Positions 19,654 through 29,496 of a stretch of 64,000 nucleotides of DNA are shown in pieces; the stretch's first letter is position 1, and each line of letters starts with the position of its first letter. The translations under genes were made by a program, and so were the position numbers. The stretch comes from Nostoc cf. commune SO-36 (lineage in GTDB: Bacteria > Cyanobacteriota > Cyanobacteriia > Cyanobacteriales > Nostocaceae). The notes under the pieces were generated by a model. The model had not been told where the DNA came from. It did not search any database and saw nothing but the letters and a program-made list of their open reading frames with translations. The stretch lies in the NCBI RefSeq assembly GCF_023734775.1, contig NZ_AP025732.1:6322501-6386500 (forward strand). Direction: 5' to 3'.

Positions 19654-19692
19654 CCCTGCGGACAGGTGTTACGCGAACACCTGTCCGCAGGG
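19654..19692. other. perfect 17-bp stem-loop upstream of sbtA
   Basis: Left arm 19654-19670 (CCCTGCGGACAGGTGTT) is exactly complementary to 19676-19692 with a 5-nt loop ACGCG. It ends 75 bp before the sbtA ATG, inside the probable 5' leader. No T tract follows. Could be a leader regulatory hairpin or an inserted palindromic repeat. Confidence 0.7.
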
Positions 19693-19755
19693 TTGAAGCG
19701 CTGCACCCTTACTTCTTAAAGCTCACTTATCACAATTCTTTTTTAGAGGAGGCAG

Positions 19756-19762
19756 AAGGAGG
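19756..19762 (+). promoter_or_regulatory. strong ribosome binding site of sbtA
   Basis: AAGGAGG, 5 nt before the ATG at 19768. It fixes the start of sbtA and is much stronger than the sites seen before neighbouring genes. Confidence 0.75.
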
Positions 19763-19767
19763 TATTC

Positions 19768-20897
19768 ATGGATTTTTTGTCCTCGTTTTTAACGGACTTC
19801 GTTAAGCAGTTGCAGTCCCCAACACTCAGCTTCTGATTGGTGGTATGGTCATTGCCGCCCTTGGTAGCGAATTGGTAATTCCAGAGGCGATTACTCAGAT
19901 CATCGTCTTCATGCTGCTCATGAAAATCGGTCTGACCGGTGGTCAGGCGATCCGCAATTCCAACCTAACGGAGATGGTGTTACCCGTAGCGTTTGCTATG
20001 GCATTAGGAATTCTCATTGTATTCATCGCGCGCTATACGTTGGCCAAGCTGCCGAAGGTCAAAACCGTAGATGCGATTGCGACCGGGGGGTTGTTTGGTG
20101 CTGTGAGTGGCTCTACTATGGCCGCTGCCCTGACAGTACTGGATGGACAAAAAATACAATACGAGGCATGGGCTGGCGCACTCTATCCCTTCATGGATAT
20201 CCCAGCGCTCGTAACTGCGATTGTGATAGCCAACATTTATCTCAACAAGAAGAAGCGTAGTGCAGCAGGCGAGTCTTTCAGCAAGCAGGAGTATCTCAGC
20301 AAGCAGACCGTTGCAGCAGGCGATTATCCCGATCAGCAAGATTATCCCAGCACCCGGCAGGAGTATCTCAGCAAGCAACAGTCTGCGGATAATCGGGTCA
20401 AAATATGGCCGATCGTGAAGGAAAGCCTCCAGGGATCTGCCCTATCGGCAATGTTGCTCGGCATTGCTATTGGCATATTAGCCCAGCCGGAAAGTGTCTA
20501 TAAAAGCTTCTACGATCCCGCCTTTCGCGGCTTGCTTTCGATCTTGATGCTGGTCATGGGTATGGAGGCTTGGTCAAGACTTGGCGAACTACGTAAGGTG
20601 GCTCAGTGGTACGTCGTGTATAGCGTAGTGGCACCGCTGCTGCATGGGTTCATCGCCTTCGGTCTCGGTATGATTGCCCACTACACCACAGGATTCAGCA
20701 TGGGTGGCGTAGTGGTTCTGGCCGTCATCGCCTCCTCCAGTTCAGACATCTCAGGTCCACCCACGTTGCGAGCCGGGATTCCGTCGGCCAATCCCTCAGC
20801 CTACATCGGTGCCTCCACAGCTATCGGTACACCCATTGCGATTGGCGTGGGAATACCCCTCTTCCTCGGGCTTGCCCAGGCGATAGGCGGCGGCTAA
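19768..20897 (+). CDS. sbtA: sodium-dependent bicarbonate transporter SbtA (frameshifted near the 5' end)
   Basis: SbtA is the high-affinity Na+/HCO3- symporter of the CO2-concentrating mechanism in the plasma membrane. From ATG 19768 the frame reads MDFLSSFLTDFVKQLQSPTL, the expected N terminus, then hits TGA after SF. One missing base near 19832 returns the reading to IGGMVIAALGSELVIPEAIT, and the rest is intact: KIGLTGGQAIRNSNLTEMVLP, GGLFGAVSGSTMAAALTVL and ASSSSDISGPPTLRAGIPSA. The central cytosolic loop (residues about 160-210) contains two near-copies of QEYLSKQ. The segment is visibly GC-richer than the chemotaxis genes on each side. Restarting at the ATG at 19845 would lose the first membrane segment. 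Confidence 0.88.
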
Positions 20898-20933
20898 TCC
20901 CAGACGGGTCGCGGTCTGTCAGCGCTCCCTTGA

Positions 20934-21323
<390 letters not shown>

Positions 21324-21342
21324 ATCGAGACGACACAGACCT

Positions 21343-21371
21343 AAAAAGCCGGGGCATGACCCCGGTTTTTT
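21343..21371 (+). terminator. intrinsic terminator of sbtAB
   Basis: Stem CCGGGG (21349-21354) / CCCCGG (21360-21365), extendable by A-T pairs on the outside, 5-nt loop, followed by six T. It lies 20 bp after the sbtB stop. Confidence 0.88.
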
Positions 21372-21463
21372 GTAGCCGTATTTCTATAAATCATTTTCAT
21401 ATACTGTGTTTGTTAGTTTATAATCTCGGTCAAAGGAAACACTCCCCTTGTCCCCAATCCCTA

Positions 21464-22525
21464 ATGCCCAAAATCCGGGTACTAATTGTCGATGACGCCG
21501 TAGTAGTACGAAGTCGAGTAAGTAAAATTTTATCTAGCGATCCAGAACTGGAGGTGGTAGGAGTCGCGGCTAACGGTCGCATTGCTCTTGCCAAAATTCC
21601 CTATGTTAATCCCGATGTGATCATCCTGGATATTGAGATGCCGGAGATGAATGGTTTGCAAACCCTAGCCGCTATCCGACAAATATATCCACGCTTACCA
21701 GTAATTATGTATAGTACCTCTACACACAGGGGAGCGATCGCAACGCTGGAAGCTCTTTCTTTAGGTGCTTCAGACTATGCCACAAAACCTAGTAACTTAG
21801 GAAGTGTAGAGGCAACAAATCAACATATTCGGGATGATTTAATTCCCAAAATTAAGGTATTTGGTGCATTTTTTACACCCAGTGCAATTACCCATCCAGT
21901 TGTTTTTCCCGTTCGTAGCAGCTTACACCAGGTGGAGGTTGTGGCAATTGGGGTTTCTACGGGAGGCCCAAATGCTCTGACTGTAGTGCTTAACGAGTTT
22001 CCAGCAGATTTATCAGTGCCGATTTTGATTGTGCAACACATGCCGCCAATGTTTACGAAACTACTAGCTAAACAATTAGCTGCCAAGTGTCAAATCCCAA
22101 TAGATGAAGCGGTTCCTGGACAGATACTAAAACCGGGACACGCCTGGATTGCCCCAGGAGATTTTCATCTAATTGTGCAACGTGACAAAACTGGGGTTAG
22201 ACTTGCCACCCATCAAGCATCTCCCGAAAATTCTTGTCGTCCTTCAGTCGATGTGCTGTTGCGATCGGTTGCACAGGTTTATGGGGCTGGGGCGATCGCA
22301 GTTATCCTCACAGGTATGGGGCAAGATGGGTTACATGGCTGTCAGTGCATACGCGAGGCGGGTGGACAGGTAATTGCACAAGACAAAGCTACTAGCGTCG
22401 TGTGGGGAATGCCTAGTTTTGTCGTTAATGCCGGACTTGCTAATAAAATTCTTCCACTTAACCAAATCGCAGATGAAATTATGCATAGAATTCGTTTCCA
22501 TCAAGTTCCTCCTTCAGACCTGTAA
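21464..22525 (+). CDS. cheB: protein-glutamate methylesterase CheB
   Basis: About 353 residues from ATG 21464 (MPKIRVLIVDDAVVVRSR); an upstream ATG at 21356 adds residues with no receiver homology. N-terminal receiver domain with phosphoacceptor Asp in DVIILDIEMPEMNG and Lys in YATKPS. C-terminal methylesterase domain with the Ser of IGVSTGGPNAL, the His of IVQHMPPMFT and the Asp of LTGMGQDGLHG. CheB removes methyl groups from receptors during adaptation. Its stop overlaps the cheR ATG by 1 bp. It is separated from cheA-cheW-mcp by the 2.9-kb sbtAB region. Confidence 0.92.
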   Translation: MPKIRVLIVDDAVVVRSRVSKILSSDPELEVVGVAANGRIALAKIPYVNPDVIILDIEMPEMNGLQTLAAIRQIYPRLPVIMYSTSTHRGAIATLEALSLGASDYATKPSNLGSVEATNQHIRDDLIPKIKVFGAFFTPSAITHPVVFPVRSSLHQVEVVAIGVSTGGPNALTVVLNEFPADLSVPILIVQHMPPMFTKLLAKQLAAKCQIPIDEAVPGQILKPGHAWIAPGDFHLIVQRDKTGVRLATHQASPENSCRPSVDVLLRSVAQVYGAGAIAVILTGMGQDGLHGCQCIREAGGQVIAQDKATSVVWGMPSFVVNAGLANKILPLNQIADEIMHRIRFHQVPPSDL

Positions 22526-23379
22526 TGACACAGATTATGGGTGTAAGCATTACTGATTTTGAGTATCTTCGGGAGTTAGTTCATCATCATTCAGGCGTTG
22601 TGTTGTTTGGTGATAAAACCTATTTAGCAGAGTTACATTTGCAGCCAATTATCGAATCGGCAGGATTAGCTTCTATCGCTGATTTGGTTACTTACTTGCG
22701 AACTCACCCATTTAATAGTCTTCACGTCCAGACAATCGAGGCGCTGGTCACTAACGAAACCTCATTTTTCCGTGATAGCCACCCTTTTGAAGCACTGAAA
22801 AAATACGTACTACCAGAGTTAATTAAACAACGAGAAAGTGAGCGATCGCTCAACATTTGGTGTGCTGCCTGCTCTAATGGACAAGAACCTTATAGCATCG
22901 CCATACTAATTAATGAACATTTTCCCATGCTTACCAATTGGTCGGTAAGGCTAATTGCAACTGATTTTTCTACTAAGGTTTTAGCGCGTGCCCGCGAAGG
23001 GCATTATAACCAACTTGAAATAAATCGTGGACTCCCTAAAAATATTTGCGATCGCTACTTTCAAAAGCTAGATACTGACTGGCAAATAAAGAAACACATT
23101 CGCCAGATGATTGATTTTCGTCAGTTAAATCTTTTAGAATCTTGGTCATCTCTGCCGCAATTTGACGTTATCTTTTTACGGAATGTTTTAATCTACTTTG
23201 ATGTTGTTACCAAGAAAGCCTTGCTAAAAAAAATCAAGCAGCAATTAAGTCCAGATGGCTACTTGTTTTTGGGTAGTGGTGAAACGACTATCAGCCTAGA
23301 TGAATCATTCAAGCGGGTTTTATTTGACAAGGCTATCTGCTATCGATTGCACAATCCTGAAGTCAAAATTGCCGATTGA
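22525..23379 (+). CDS. cheR: chemotaxis protein methyltransferase CheR
   Basis: 284 residues. N-terminal CheR helical domain, then the SAM-binding domain with NETSFFRDSHPFEAL, IWCAACSNGQEPYSIAI (glycine-rich motif), LIATDFSTKVLARARE and FDVIFLRNVLIYFD. It methylates receptor glutamates with S-adenosylmethionine, opposing CheB. ATGA overlap with cheB shows translational coupling. Complete. Confidence 0.92.
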   Translation: MTQIMGVSITDFEYLRELVHHHSGVVLFGDKTYLAELHLQPIIESAGLASIADLVTYLRTHPFNSLHVQTIEALVTNETSFFRDSHPFEALKKYVLPELIKQRESERSLNIWCAACSNGQEPYSIAILINEHFPMLTNWSVRLIATDFSTKVLARAREGHYNQLEINRGLPKNICDRYFQKLDTDWQIKKHIRQMIDFRQLNLLESWSSLPQFDVIFLRNVLIYFDVVTKKALLKKIKQQLSPDGYLFLGSGETTISLDESFKRVLFDKAICYRLHNPEVKIAD

Positions 23380-23409
23380 GGTAAAAATTAGCCTACTAAA
23401 TAAACAAAT

Positions 23410-23473
23410 TTGAAGAAGAATTCAGAAGTCAGAATGGGCTAAACGCCCCGCTACCGCTAACAGGAGTCAGAAT
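23410..23473. repeat. dispersed repeat, partial inverted copy
   Basis: These 64 bp are the exact reverse complement of 45612-45675. They contain AAGAATTCAGAAGTCAGAAT and the GC-rich core GCTAAACGCCCCGCTACCGC. The family also has a related copy at 56879-57012. The rest of the 23380-23642 spacer holds no gene that I can support. Confidence 0.85.
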
Positions 23474-23642
23474 AAATCAGTGGGGGATTCAGACTAGGGT
23501 GTTGACTCTGTGCCTTTTTAGAAGTTAACAAATCATGCAAAATATGTGTAGTCATTGCGAGTGAAACGAAGCAATCCAGAGACTTTGCGATTGCTTTGTT
23601 TCATTCGCAATGACATCTTATATTTAATCATGCCTACCTTAC

Positions 23643-23864
23643 TTATTCCTCTATTTTCTTCAGAGCATCAGGCTTGTGAGCAGCTTGTTTTCCTGTCTTA
23701 TCACTTTCAACTAAGTACTCAGGGTTATCTTCACTTGCAGCAATATGATGTTCTTTAATATCTGTAGGCGAAGTAAGTTTATTTACTATTTTTCCAGTTG
23801 TCTTGCCTTGTGAAGTGTTCCATTCAACCCGATCGCCCTTTTTGAATTGTTCAGCCATATCCAT
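23643..23864 (-). CDS. DUF2945 / HVA1-type TUDOR-domain protein
   Basis: 73 residues: FKKGDRVEWNTSQGKTTGKIV, then EHHIAASEDNPEYLVESDKTGKQ and HKPDALKKIEE. This matches the small DUF2945 family (hypervirulence-associated TUDOR-like domain), which is widespread in bacteria and of unknown function. Single gene, no operon partner. Confidence 0.8.
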   Translation of the reverse strand: MDMAEQFKKGDRVEWNTSQGKTTGKIVNKLTSPTDIKEHHIAASEDNPEYLVESDKTGKQAAHKPDALKKIEE

Positions 23865-24037
23865 CTCTTATTTGATGTTTTATACCTACTAACGTCACAT
23901 TATGTCTGCGACTGCAAAAGCAGCCATCATTCTAGTGATAGAGAAAACCTTGATACAAAAGCTGTGGGTAGGCGTAGCCCATCGTAGAGATTGCTTCATA
24001 ATGAAGAAAGATTAAGCAGATTTTCAAAAAACTCTCA

Positions 24038-24742
24038 ATGAGCCAGACTAGCCTAAACTTAGTTGCAATATCTATCTTTCTCATGACCCTATCAGTACTG
24101 CTGGGGCCATTCTTAAATTTATCACCAGCAGTACCAGCGATCGCTACCTTCACCATTTTAAGCATAGCGACATTAGATAGTTTTAGCTTGCAAGGCAAGG
24201 GTGGTACTATCTTTTTAGATTGGATTGCTGGTTTTTCAAGTGAACACCGCGATCGCATTGTCCACCACGAAGCAGGACATTTTTTGGTTGCTTACCTATT
24301 GGGTATTCCCGTTACCGGCTACACACTCAGCGCTTGGGAAGCCTGGAAACAGGGGCAACCTGGACAAGGCGGTGTTAGCTTTAATGATGGCGAATTAGCA
24401 TCTCAATTAGAGGCGGGTAAAATCAGTGCCCAAATGCTAGACCGCTACTGCACTCTTTGGATGGCGGGTATAGCTGCTGAAACCCTAGTTTTTAAGAATG
24501 CTGAAGGTGGAACTGATGATAAAAGCAAGCTGATAGGAGTCTTGGCAATTTTGGGCTTTTCTGAATCAGCTTATCAGCAAAAACTGCGGTTTCATGCCCT
24601 GCAAGCAAAAACCCTACTGGAAGAAAATTGGTCTAGCTATGAGGCTTTAGTTAATGCTATGCGACAACGCACTTCCGTAGAAGATTGCCATGCTGAGTTA
24701 GCAGTAGGGAGTAAGGCATTGCAGAACAGTGGCATGAATTGA
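24038..24742 (+). CDS. FtsH-like M41 peptidase-domain protein without AAA module
   Basis: 234 residues. Two N-terminal membrane segments (LVAISIFLMTLSVLLGPFL and VPAIATFTILSIATLDSF) precede a zinc-peptidase-like domain with VHHEAGHFLVAYLLGIP, the HExxH-type site of M41 (FtsH) peptidases, here HEAGH. The region LWMAGIAAETLVFKNAEGGTDD may provide the third ligand. No AAA ATPase domain is present, unlike FtsH itself. Such peptidase-only homologues occur in cyanobacteria and plastids; the substrate is unknown. Confidence 0.75.
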   Translation: MSQTSLNLVAISIFLMTLSVLLGPFLNLSPAVPAIATFTILSIATLDSFSLQGKGGTIFLDWIAGFSSEHRDRIVHHEAGHFLVAYLLGIPVTGYTLSAWEAWKQGQPGQGGVSFNDGELASQLEAGKISAQMLDRYCTLWMAGIAAETLVFKNAEGGTDDKSKLIGVLAILGFSESAYQQKLRFHALQAKTLLEENWSSYEALVNAMRQRTSVEDCHAELAVGSKALQNSGMN

Positions 24743-24772
24743 GGCAAGCAGGGGAAGCGTAAGAAAAGCAGC

Positions 24773-24919
24773 CTATATCAACTTAGACTGTTTCTCTTTC
24801 GGCAAAATATATTCTTGCAAAATCTGCAAAGTATATGTTTCCACACAAAGCCCTTGCTGTTTAGCTTCTTGTGCAAGATACTATTCTAATTCTGGTGGCA
24901 AGTTCAAGGTTAAGGTCAT
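24773..24919 (-). pseudogene. small RHH/antitoxin-like protein interrupted by a stop
   Basis: Reading from 24919: MTLTLNLPPELE, then an in-frame TAG, then YLAQEAKQQGLCVETYTLQI and LQEYILPKEKQ to a stop at 24773. The start motif and length (about 48 residues) resemble short cyanobacterial antitoxin-like proteins of the LNLPPELEQ type. One base change (CAG to TAG) would explain the break. No toxin gene is adjacent. Confidence 0.5.
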
Positions 24920-25008
24920 AAGTCTCTTTTGAGTGACACCATATATTTTCAACTTGCCAAACCAGAAAGATTTAGATTACTTACGGATATAGATATATCC
25001 CTCGAAGA

Positions 25009-27285
25009 CTATCGTCTTGTATTCTCTATACGGGTTTTCTCTACATGGGCTTTACGTGTCAGCAATTGCAAATTATCGATGGTAGTTAAACCACCCTGAG
25101 ACATAGGTTTAATGTGGTCGATTTGAAAATCTCTCCGCATCTGGCTTTTAACTCCGCTGATTGCACAAGATATAAACCCTTTTGCATCTGTATGCTTGGC
25201 GAATACAGCATTTTTAATTTTTCTGTATTCAACAATATCTCGCTCTTTGATTTCATATAGAGTTAACTTCTCTATTGGTACAGTGTCAGGAATTACATTT
25301 TGTATTGATACTACAGCATTAGGGTATAGCCCTTCAATCTTAAGAGTTTCAATGTCCAACTGTTTCCTGAAATATAGCTTTTCGTCGCTAAATAAAACTT
25401 GCCAAAAAGACGTTTCATCATTCCAGAGGGAGTCGATGTAGTCAGACTTTGCTTTACCGCCTAATGAATTGTCGTAGATATATCTTGCTACGATAGATAC
25501 ATCACACTTCCTCCTCTCACTGAAGGCTAGAAAATCTGGTATTTGTTCATTTTCATTCTGAGCATAGAAACGCAAGATATTTTTTACATCTTCATCTCTA
25601 TAACCAAGTAAAGTTTGATAGTTAGGAAAATAAATTTGCTTTGCAGTTTGCAAAAGATATTCAAGTTCTGCTTCGGTCAATATTTCTCTGTCTTGTAAAT
25701 CAATACTTTGAAATAGAATTTTCAAATCATGTACAAAGTTGTCGTATGCATCTTCTGTATCGTCATATAACAATACATCATAGTTGGTAGGTTTAGGCTC
25801 ATATCCTTCAGACGGTTCAAGAATGGAAAAACGATAAATTCCAAGAGGAACTCTCTTTAAAAACTCTAGTTCTTCCACACCAGTCGTAACAATTGAATCA
25901 TCCATGATACGAGCGAATTCTTCAATCATCTCAATAGATATGAGCCGAGCAATTCTATTATTTGATAAAATGTCTTTTTCAGGAAATACTGCACCGTCTT
26001 GTTCATGAAGCTTTTCCGGGTTAACCCAGTTAATTTTGTTTTCCCATTCATCAATAAAGCTGACCACATAAGCTTTTTCTGTACCACCTGCTTTTTGCCC
26101 TCGCAAAGCCCGACCAATCATTTGTGTCATTAGTATTGTGGATGTAGTAGGGCGTGTGAGAAAAACAGTTTGTACATTAGGTAAATCCGTTCCTTCAGTT
26201 AAAATTTCTACATTGATCAATACCTCAAGCTCTCCATTTCTAAATTTTTGTATTTTTTCTTTATTGTCTTTTGCAGCAATTGTAGTACCTGTAGTTAAAT
26301 CTTTGACTGCTGCTACAATGAAATCAGAATTAATTCCTTCATCCTTAAAGACTTTGTTCAATGCAACTGCGTGTATAACATCGATAGCAAAGACTAAAAG
26401 AGGTTTATATCTTTTTCGATTTTTTTTATAGTGAGCAACAATTTGATTGTTACGTTTACTATCTTCAGCAATTATTTTAGCTATATCTTGTGGTAGCCTG
26501 TCAAAATTCTCAATTGCCTTGATTTCTTGGGCTGTCAATTTTTGCTTTATTTCTATCTTCGTTTCTAGGTTTTCAAATATTGGTTCAGCAAGGATTCCCC
26601 TAGCAACTAAAGTTCTCAGGTGTTCTGAAAAGATAATATCATCGGGAAAAACTAACTTTAGCAGACCCTTCTCGCTCTCATCTGTTCGGAAAGGAGTAGC
26701 TGTTAACCCTAGCATTTTAAAGCCGTTATCATGATCTCGCTTCTTTAAACCATTTTTGACAGCATTAATTAATTTACGATAGGTCTTAGCTGTCGCATGA
26801 TGCGCTTCATCTACAACCAAAAGAACTTCGTGTAAGTCACCGACCCAGTTTTTCAACAAGTGATCAAGCCCACTGTTTAGACTATCTTTACTGGCAATGA
26901 TTATGTCATCAGTCTTTTGAATGTTTACAGGTCGATCGTGTTTAGGATGACCTGAGATAATGCGGTATCTAAATCCTGATACATTGCTCAATAATGATGA
27001 ATAAGCACTAAGTTGAAGTGTCTCAAGTGCTTGGTCAAGTAATTCATGACGATGAGCAATCCATAGAACCTTTTTCTTGTTGTTGATAAAATTACGTAGT
27101 AGCCAGTGAACTGCTGTTAACGTTTTTCCGCCACCCGTGGGTAGAACTAGCAAGCCTTCAAAGGTATTTTTATTAGTTTCATTCAGTGCTTTGATTGCTT
27201 CGTTCTGGTGGGAGTATAGCTCTTTGGGAGCCTCACCCCTTGTTACTTTGATTAGACCTGCGTATGTAACTTGAACAGTTGTCAT
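25009..27285 (-). CDS. SF2 helicase with C-terminal HNH nuclease domain
   Basis: About 758 residues from ATG 27285 (MTTVQVTYAGLIKVTRGEAP); the frame is open to an ATG at 27360. The helicase part has Walker A GLLVLPTGGGKTLTAVHW, motif Ia WIAHRHELLDQA, the DEAH box LLVVDEAHHATA, motif III MLGLTATPFRTD, motif V VEILTEGTDLP and motif VI QMIGRALRGQ. A long middle region follows, and the C terminus carries a compact HNH nuclease: DFQIDHIKPMSQGGLTTIDNLQLL. Helicase-HNH fusions are frequent in anti-phage loci. It is intact among several broken genes, and an orphan cytosine methyltransferase lies 2.2 kb upstream on the same strand. Confidence 0.85.
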   Translation of the reverse strand: MTTVQVTYAGLIKVTRGEAPKELYSHQNEAIKALNETNKNTFEGLLVLPTGGGKTLTAVHWLLRNFINNKKKVLWIAHRHELLDQALETLQLSAYSSLLSNVSGFRYRIISGHPKHDRPVNIQKTDDIIIASKDSLNSGLDHLLKNWVGDLHEVLLVVDEAHHATAKTYRKLINAVKNGLKKRDHDNGFKMLGLTATPFRTDESEKGLLKLVFPDDIIFSEHLRTLVARGILAEPIFENLETKIEIKQKLTAQEIKAIENFDRLPQDIAKIIAEDSKRNNQIVAHYKKNRKRYKPLLVFAIDVIHAVALNKVFKDEGINSDFIVAAVKDLTTGTTIAAKDNKEKIQKFRNGELEVLINVEILTEGTDLPNVQTVFLTRPTTSTILMTQMIGRALRGQKAGGTEKAYVVSFIDEWENKINWVNPEKLHEQDGAVFPEKDILSNNRIARLISIEMIEEFARIMDDSIVTTGVEELEFLKRVPLGIYRFSILEPSEGYEPKPTNYDVLLYDDTEDAYDNFVHDLKILFQSIDLQDREILTEAELEYLLQTAKQIYFPNYQTLLGYRDEDVKNILRFYAQNENEQIPDFLAFSERRKCDVSIVARYIYDNSLGGKAKSDYIDSLWNDETSFWQVLFSDEKLYFRKQLDIETLKIEGLYPNAVVSIQNVIPDTVPIEKLTLYEIKERDIVEYRKIKNAVFAKHTDAKGFISCAISGVKSQMRRDFQIDHIKPMSQGGLTTIDNLQLLTRKAHVEKTRIENTRR

Positions 27286-27769
27286 AATATCTAAAATCCT
27301 AGAAAGACTGTGCTTTAAGGGAGAGGCTGTAACTATTTCTGACTCAACAGATTGCAGCAATCCATTACCCTAATTGCCAGTATTCCCGAACTGATGTGCT
27401 GTCTAACTAATTACTAGAATATTTATGTAGAGATAAATGTATGAATAAATACTTTTTCAGCCGCTTGCACTTTTGAAAGTAAGGTTAGTGTCCAACAAGA
27501 TTCCGAGCTTCTTTGAAGAAGTTTAGGAATCTGAGCCTTTCAGGACAACTGGCGATATTTGATGACAAGTCGTAAAGGGTCTATGCAATTCCATTAGCCA
27601 TAAAAAATTGCAAGCGAAACGTAGCCTAAATGAAACAATCCCTGTTTTGACGAGATTACTTTGCTTCTCTTCAAGAGACTACGTCAACGCTTGCAAGAAA
27701 AGATTTACTTTGCGTAAGTCCTGAGAGTGAATCTCATTAGCTTCCTTGAACTCAAATTCAACAGAAAAG

Positions 27770-29018
27770 TTATTCAACTCTGGCGCGGAGTGCGGGAGAT
27801 GGAAACAGAGAAGCAAATCCAGCTTGTCGCTCATTTAAAGGTTCTAAGGCATCATTCCAAAGGCTTTCATAATAAAAGAATGTTACGCCTAAACCGCGTT
27901 CTTGAGCAGCCCGCACCTGAGACTTAATTTGCTGCATGGGAACTGGATTATTTCGTAACCCTGTCATAATGCCAATTCCAGTTGGAATTATTTGTTGCGC
28001 TTCTTGAATTTCTGCGCGGGAAATATTAGCCACAAAACTTTGCAGATCCGGACGATAAATTTGCACGATTAACTCGTCCACATATCTTGCCGTATCCAAC
28101 CCAGCCAATCTTGCAAGTGAAATTTGTAAGCAAAATCATAGTAATTAGGAGAAACAGAGAAAATTGCCTGGGGTTTTCTCTGCTTCACAGCTTGATTAAG
28201 TTTAACCATGAACGCCGTAATTTTTATCTGCCGCCACTTTACCCATGCCGCATCTTGGAATTAGTTGGGGAGGATTCTTCGTTTCTTTGGTGTACAAAGC
28301 AACTGTATATTGATCGTAGCCAAATTCGTGAGGCAAACTTCATGTGATCGTCAAACTGAATGCCATCGGCATCATATTGGGTGACAGTTTCTAGCACTAG
28401 ATTAGTGATGAACTGTTGCACTTGCGGGAGGAACGGATTGAGCCACATAACCTCACCAGCCGCACTGATTGAAGTTTGGCTACCATCGCGCTTTTGTGTG
28501 AACCAATCCGGGTAATTCAGCGCAAGTTCCGAGGTTGGGGGAGCCATGAAACCAAATTCAAACCAGGGAATTACTAGCAATCCTTTGCGATGGGCTTGAG
28601 TAATAAGGTCTGCGAGAATATCATGTCCATCTGAACCTTTGTAGACAAAAGGTTGAATACCTGCACGTTGTGCTACTGCACTGGGATGCATCACATAGCC
28701 TGAATTCCACACTACAGGATAGATGGTGTTGAAGTTCATTCGCCGTAGTTGGCTGACTGCATCCTGCACTGTGGCGCGATTTTTCAGGGTATCAAAATCA
28801 TTGTTGGTCATCCAAACCCCACGAATTTCTTGACGGGGCATCTGTGCGATCGCACTGAAGCCACCACTTTCGGTAATTACAGGGGTGAAACTGTCTACTA
28901 GCAATACCGTAATAAAGGATATAAAAATGAGAATTGGAAAAAGATACTTGAGCGATATCTGACGACAAGCTGCTATGCATCTACGCCGCCAACTTTGAAC
29001 AAAAAAAGATGATTTCAT
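27770..29018 (-). pseudogene. GH10-like (DUF187 family) glycosidase, multiply frameshifted
   Basis: Starts at 29018 with a membrane anchor (YLFPILIFISFITVLLVDSF). The domain follows: RQEIRGVWMTNNDFDTL, FNTIYPVVWNSGYVMHPS, GLLVIPWFEFGFMAPP and DGIQFDDHM. The frame fails near 28340 (one surplus A); the next frame gives SLPHEFGYDQYTVALYTKE. Two further single-base losses near 28265 and 28252 lead to DAAWVKWRQIKITAFMVK and FSVSPNYYDFAYKFHLQDW, and another near 28080 leads to ELIVQIYRPDLQSF, ending at 27770. At least four lesions. The family resembles lipoprotein-type glycosyl hydrolases acting on cell-surface glycans. With that many breaks it is probably a true pseudogene unless the assembly is poor here. 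Confidence 0.78.
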
Positions 29019-29330
29019 AGATTTGAGTGATGCATTAACTACCTACACACGCCATTGCTCGTTTTTATAATTGAATCTACTAACCATATAGTTTACAAGT
29101 ATTTATGCTTACTATATGATTAATGAGTTGGTAGTTTTTCGTTCCCTGCTTATGGAACTTTTGCACCAGAAAAAGAAATTAAAGCAGACCTAGCGAAGTT
29201 ATAAGATGCTTGACGCAGCTAGTAGCCATTAAGTGCCCAATAGATATAGATACGGAGAATAGGAAATTGGGCATTGGTTATACTCCATCTCACTTAGGAA
29301 CTTCAAAAAATAAAATCATCAATAGATAGG

Positions 29331-29343
29331 AATGATAATCATT
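29331..29343. promoter_or_regulatory. Fur-box-like palindrome
   Basis: AATGATAATCATT is identical to the central 13 bases of the 19-bp Fur consensus. It lies in a 478-bp stretch (29019-29496) with no gene, about 310 bp upstream of the broken GH10-like gene, so any target is unclear. Confidence 0.3.
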
Positions 29344-29496
29344 TGTGCATTATAGTTTCGCTAATACCTTGATGCAGACTTTGATAATATGAGTTAAACT
29401 AATGAGTGAATTAAAAACACTTTGGGAAATTTAAACTATTAAATAGAATCTCACTTTTTATTTGAATAACTAAGTTATATTTTTTTAAATAACTAA

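Noticed and set aside
19602..19805. 67-codon plus-strand frame over the sbtA leader
   Set aside because: It spans the 17-bp hairpin and overlaps the true sbtA start, which has a strong ribosome binding site.
27727..27927. 66-codon plus-strand frame
   Set aside because: It overlaps the 3' end of the GH10-like gene, whose family match is clear on the other strand.
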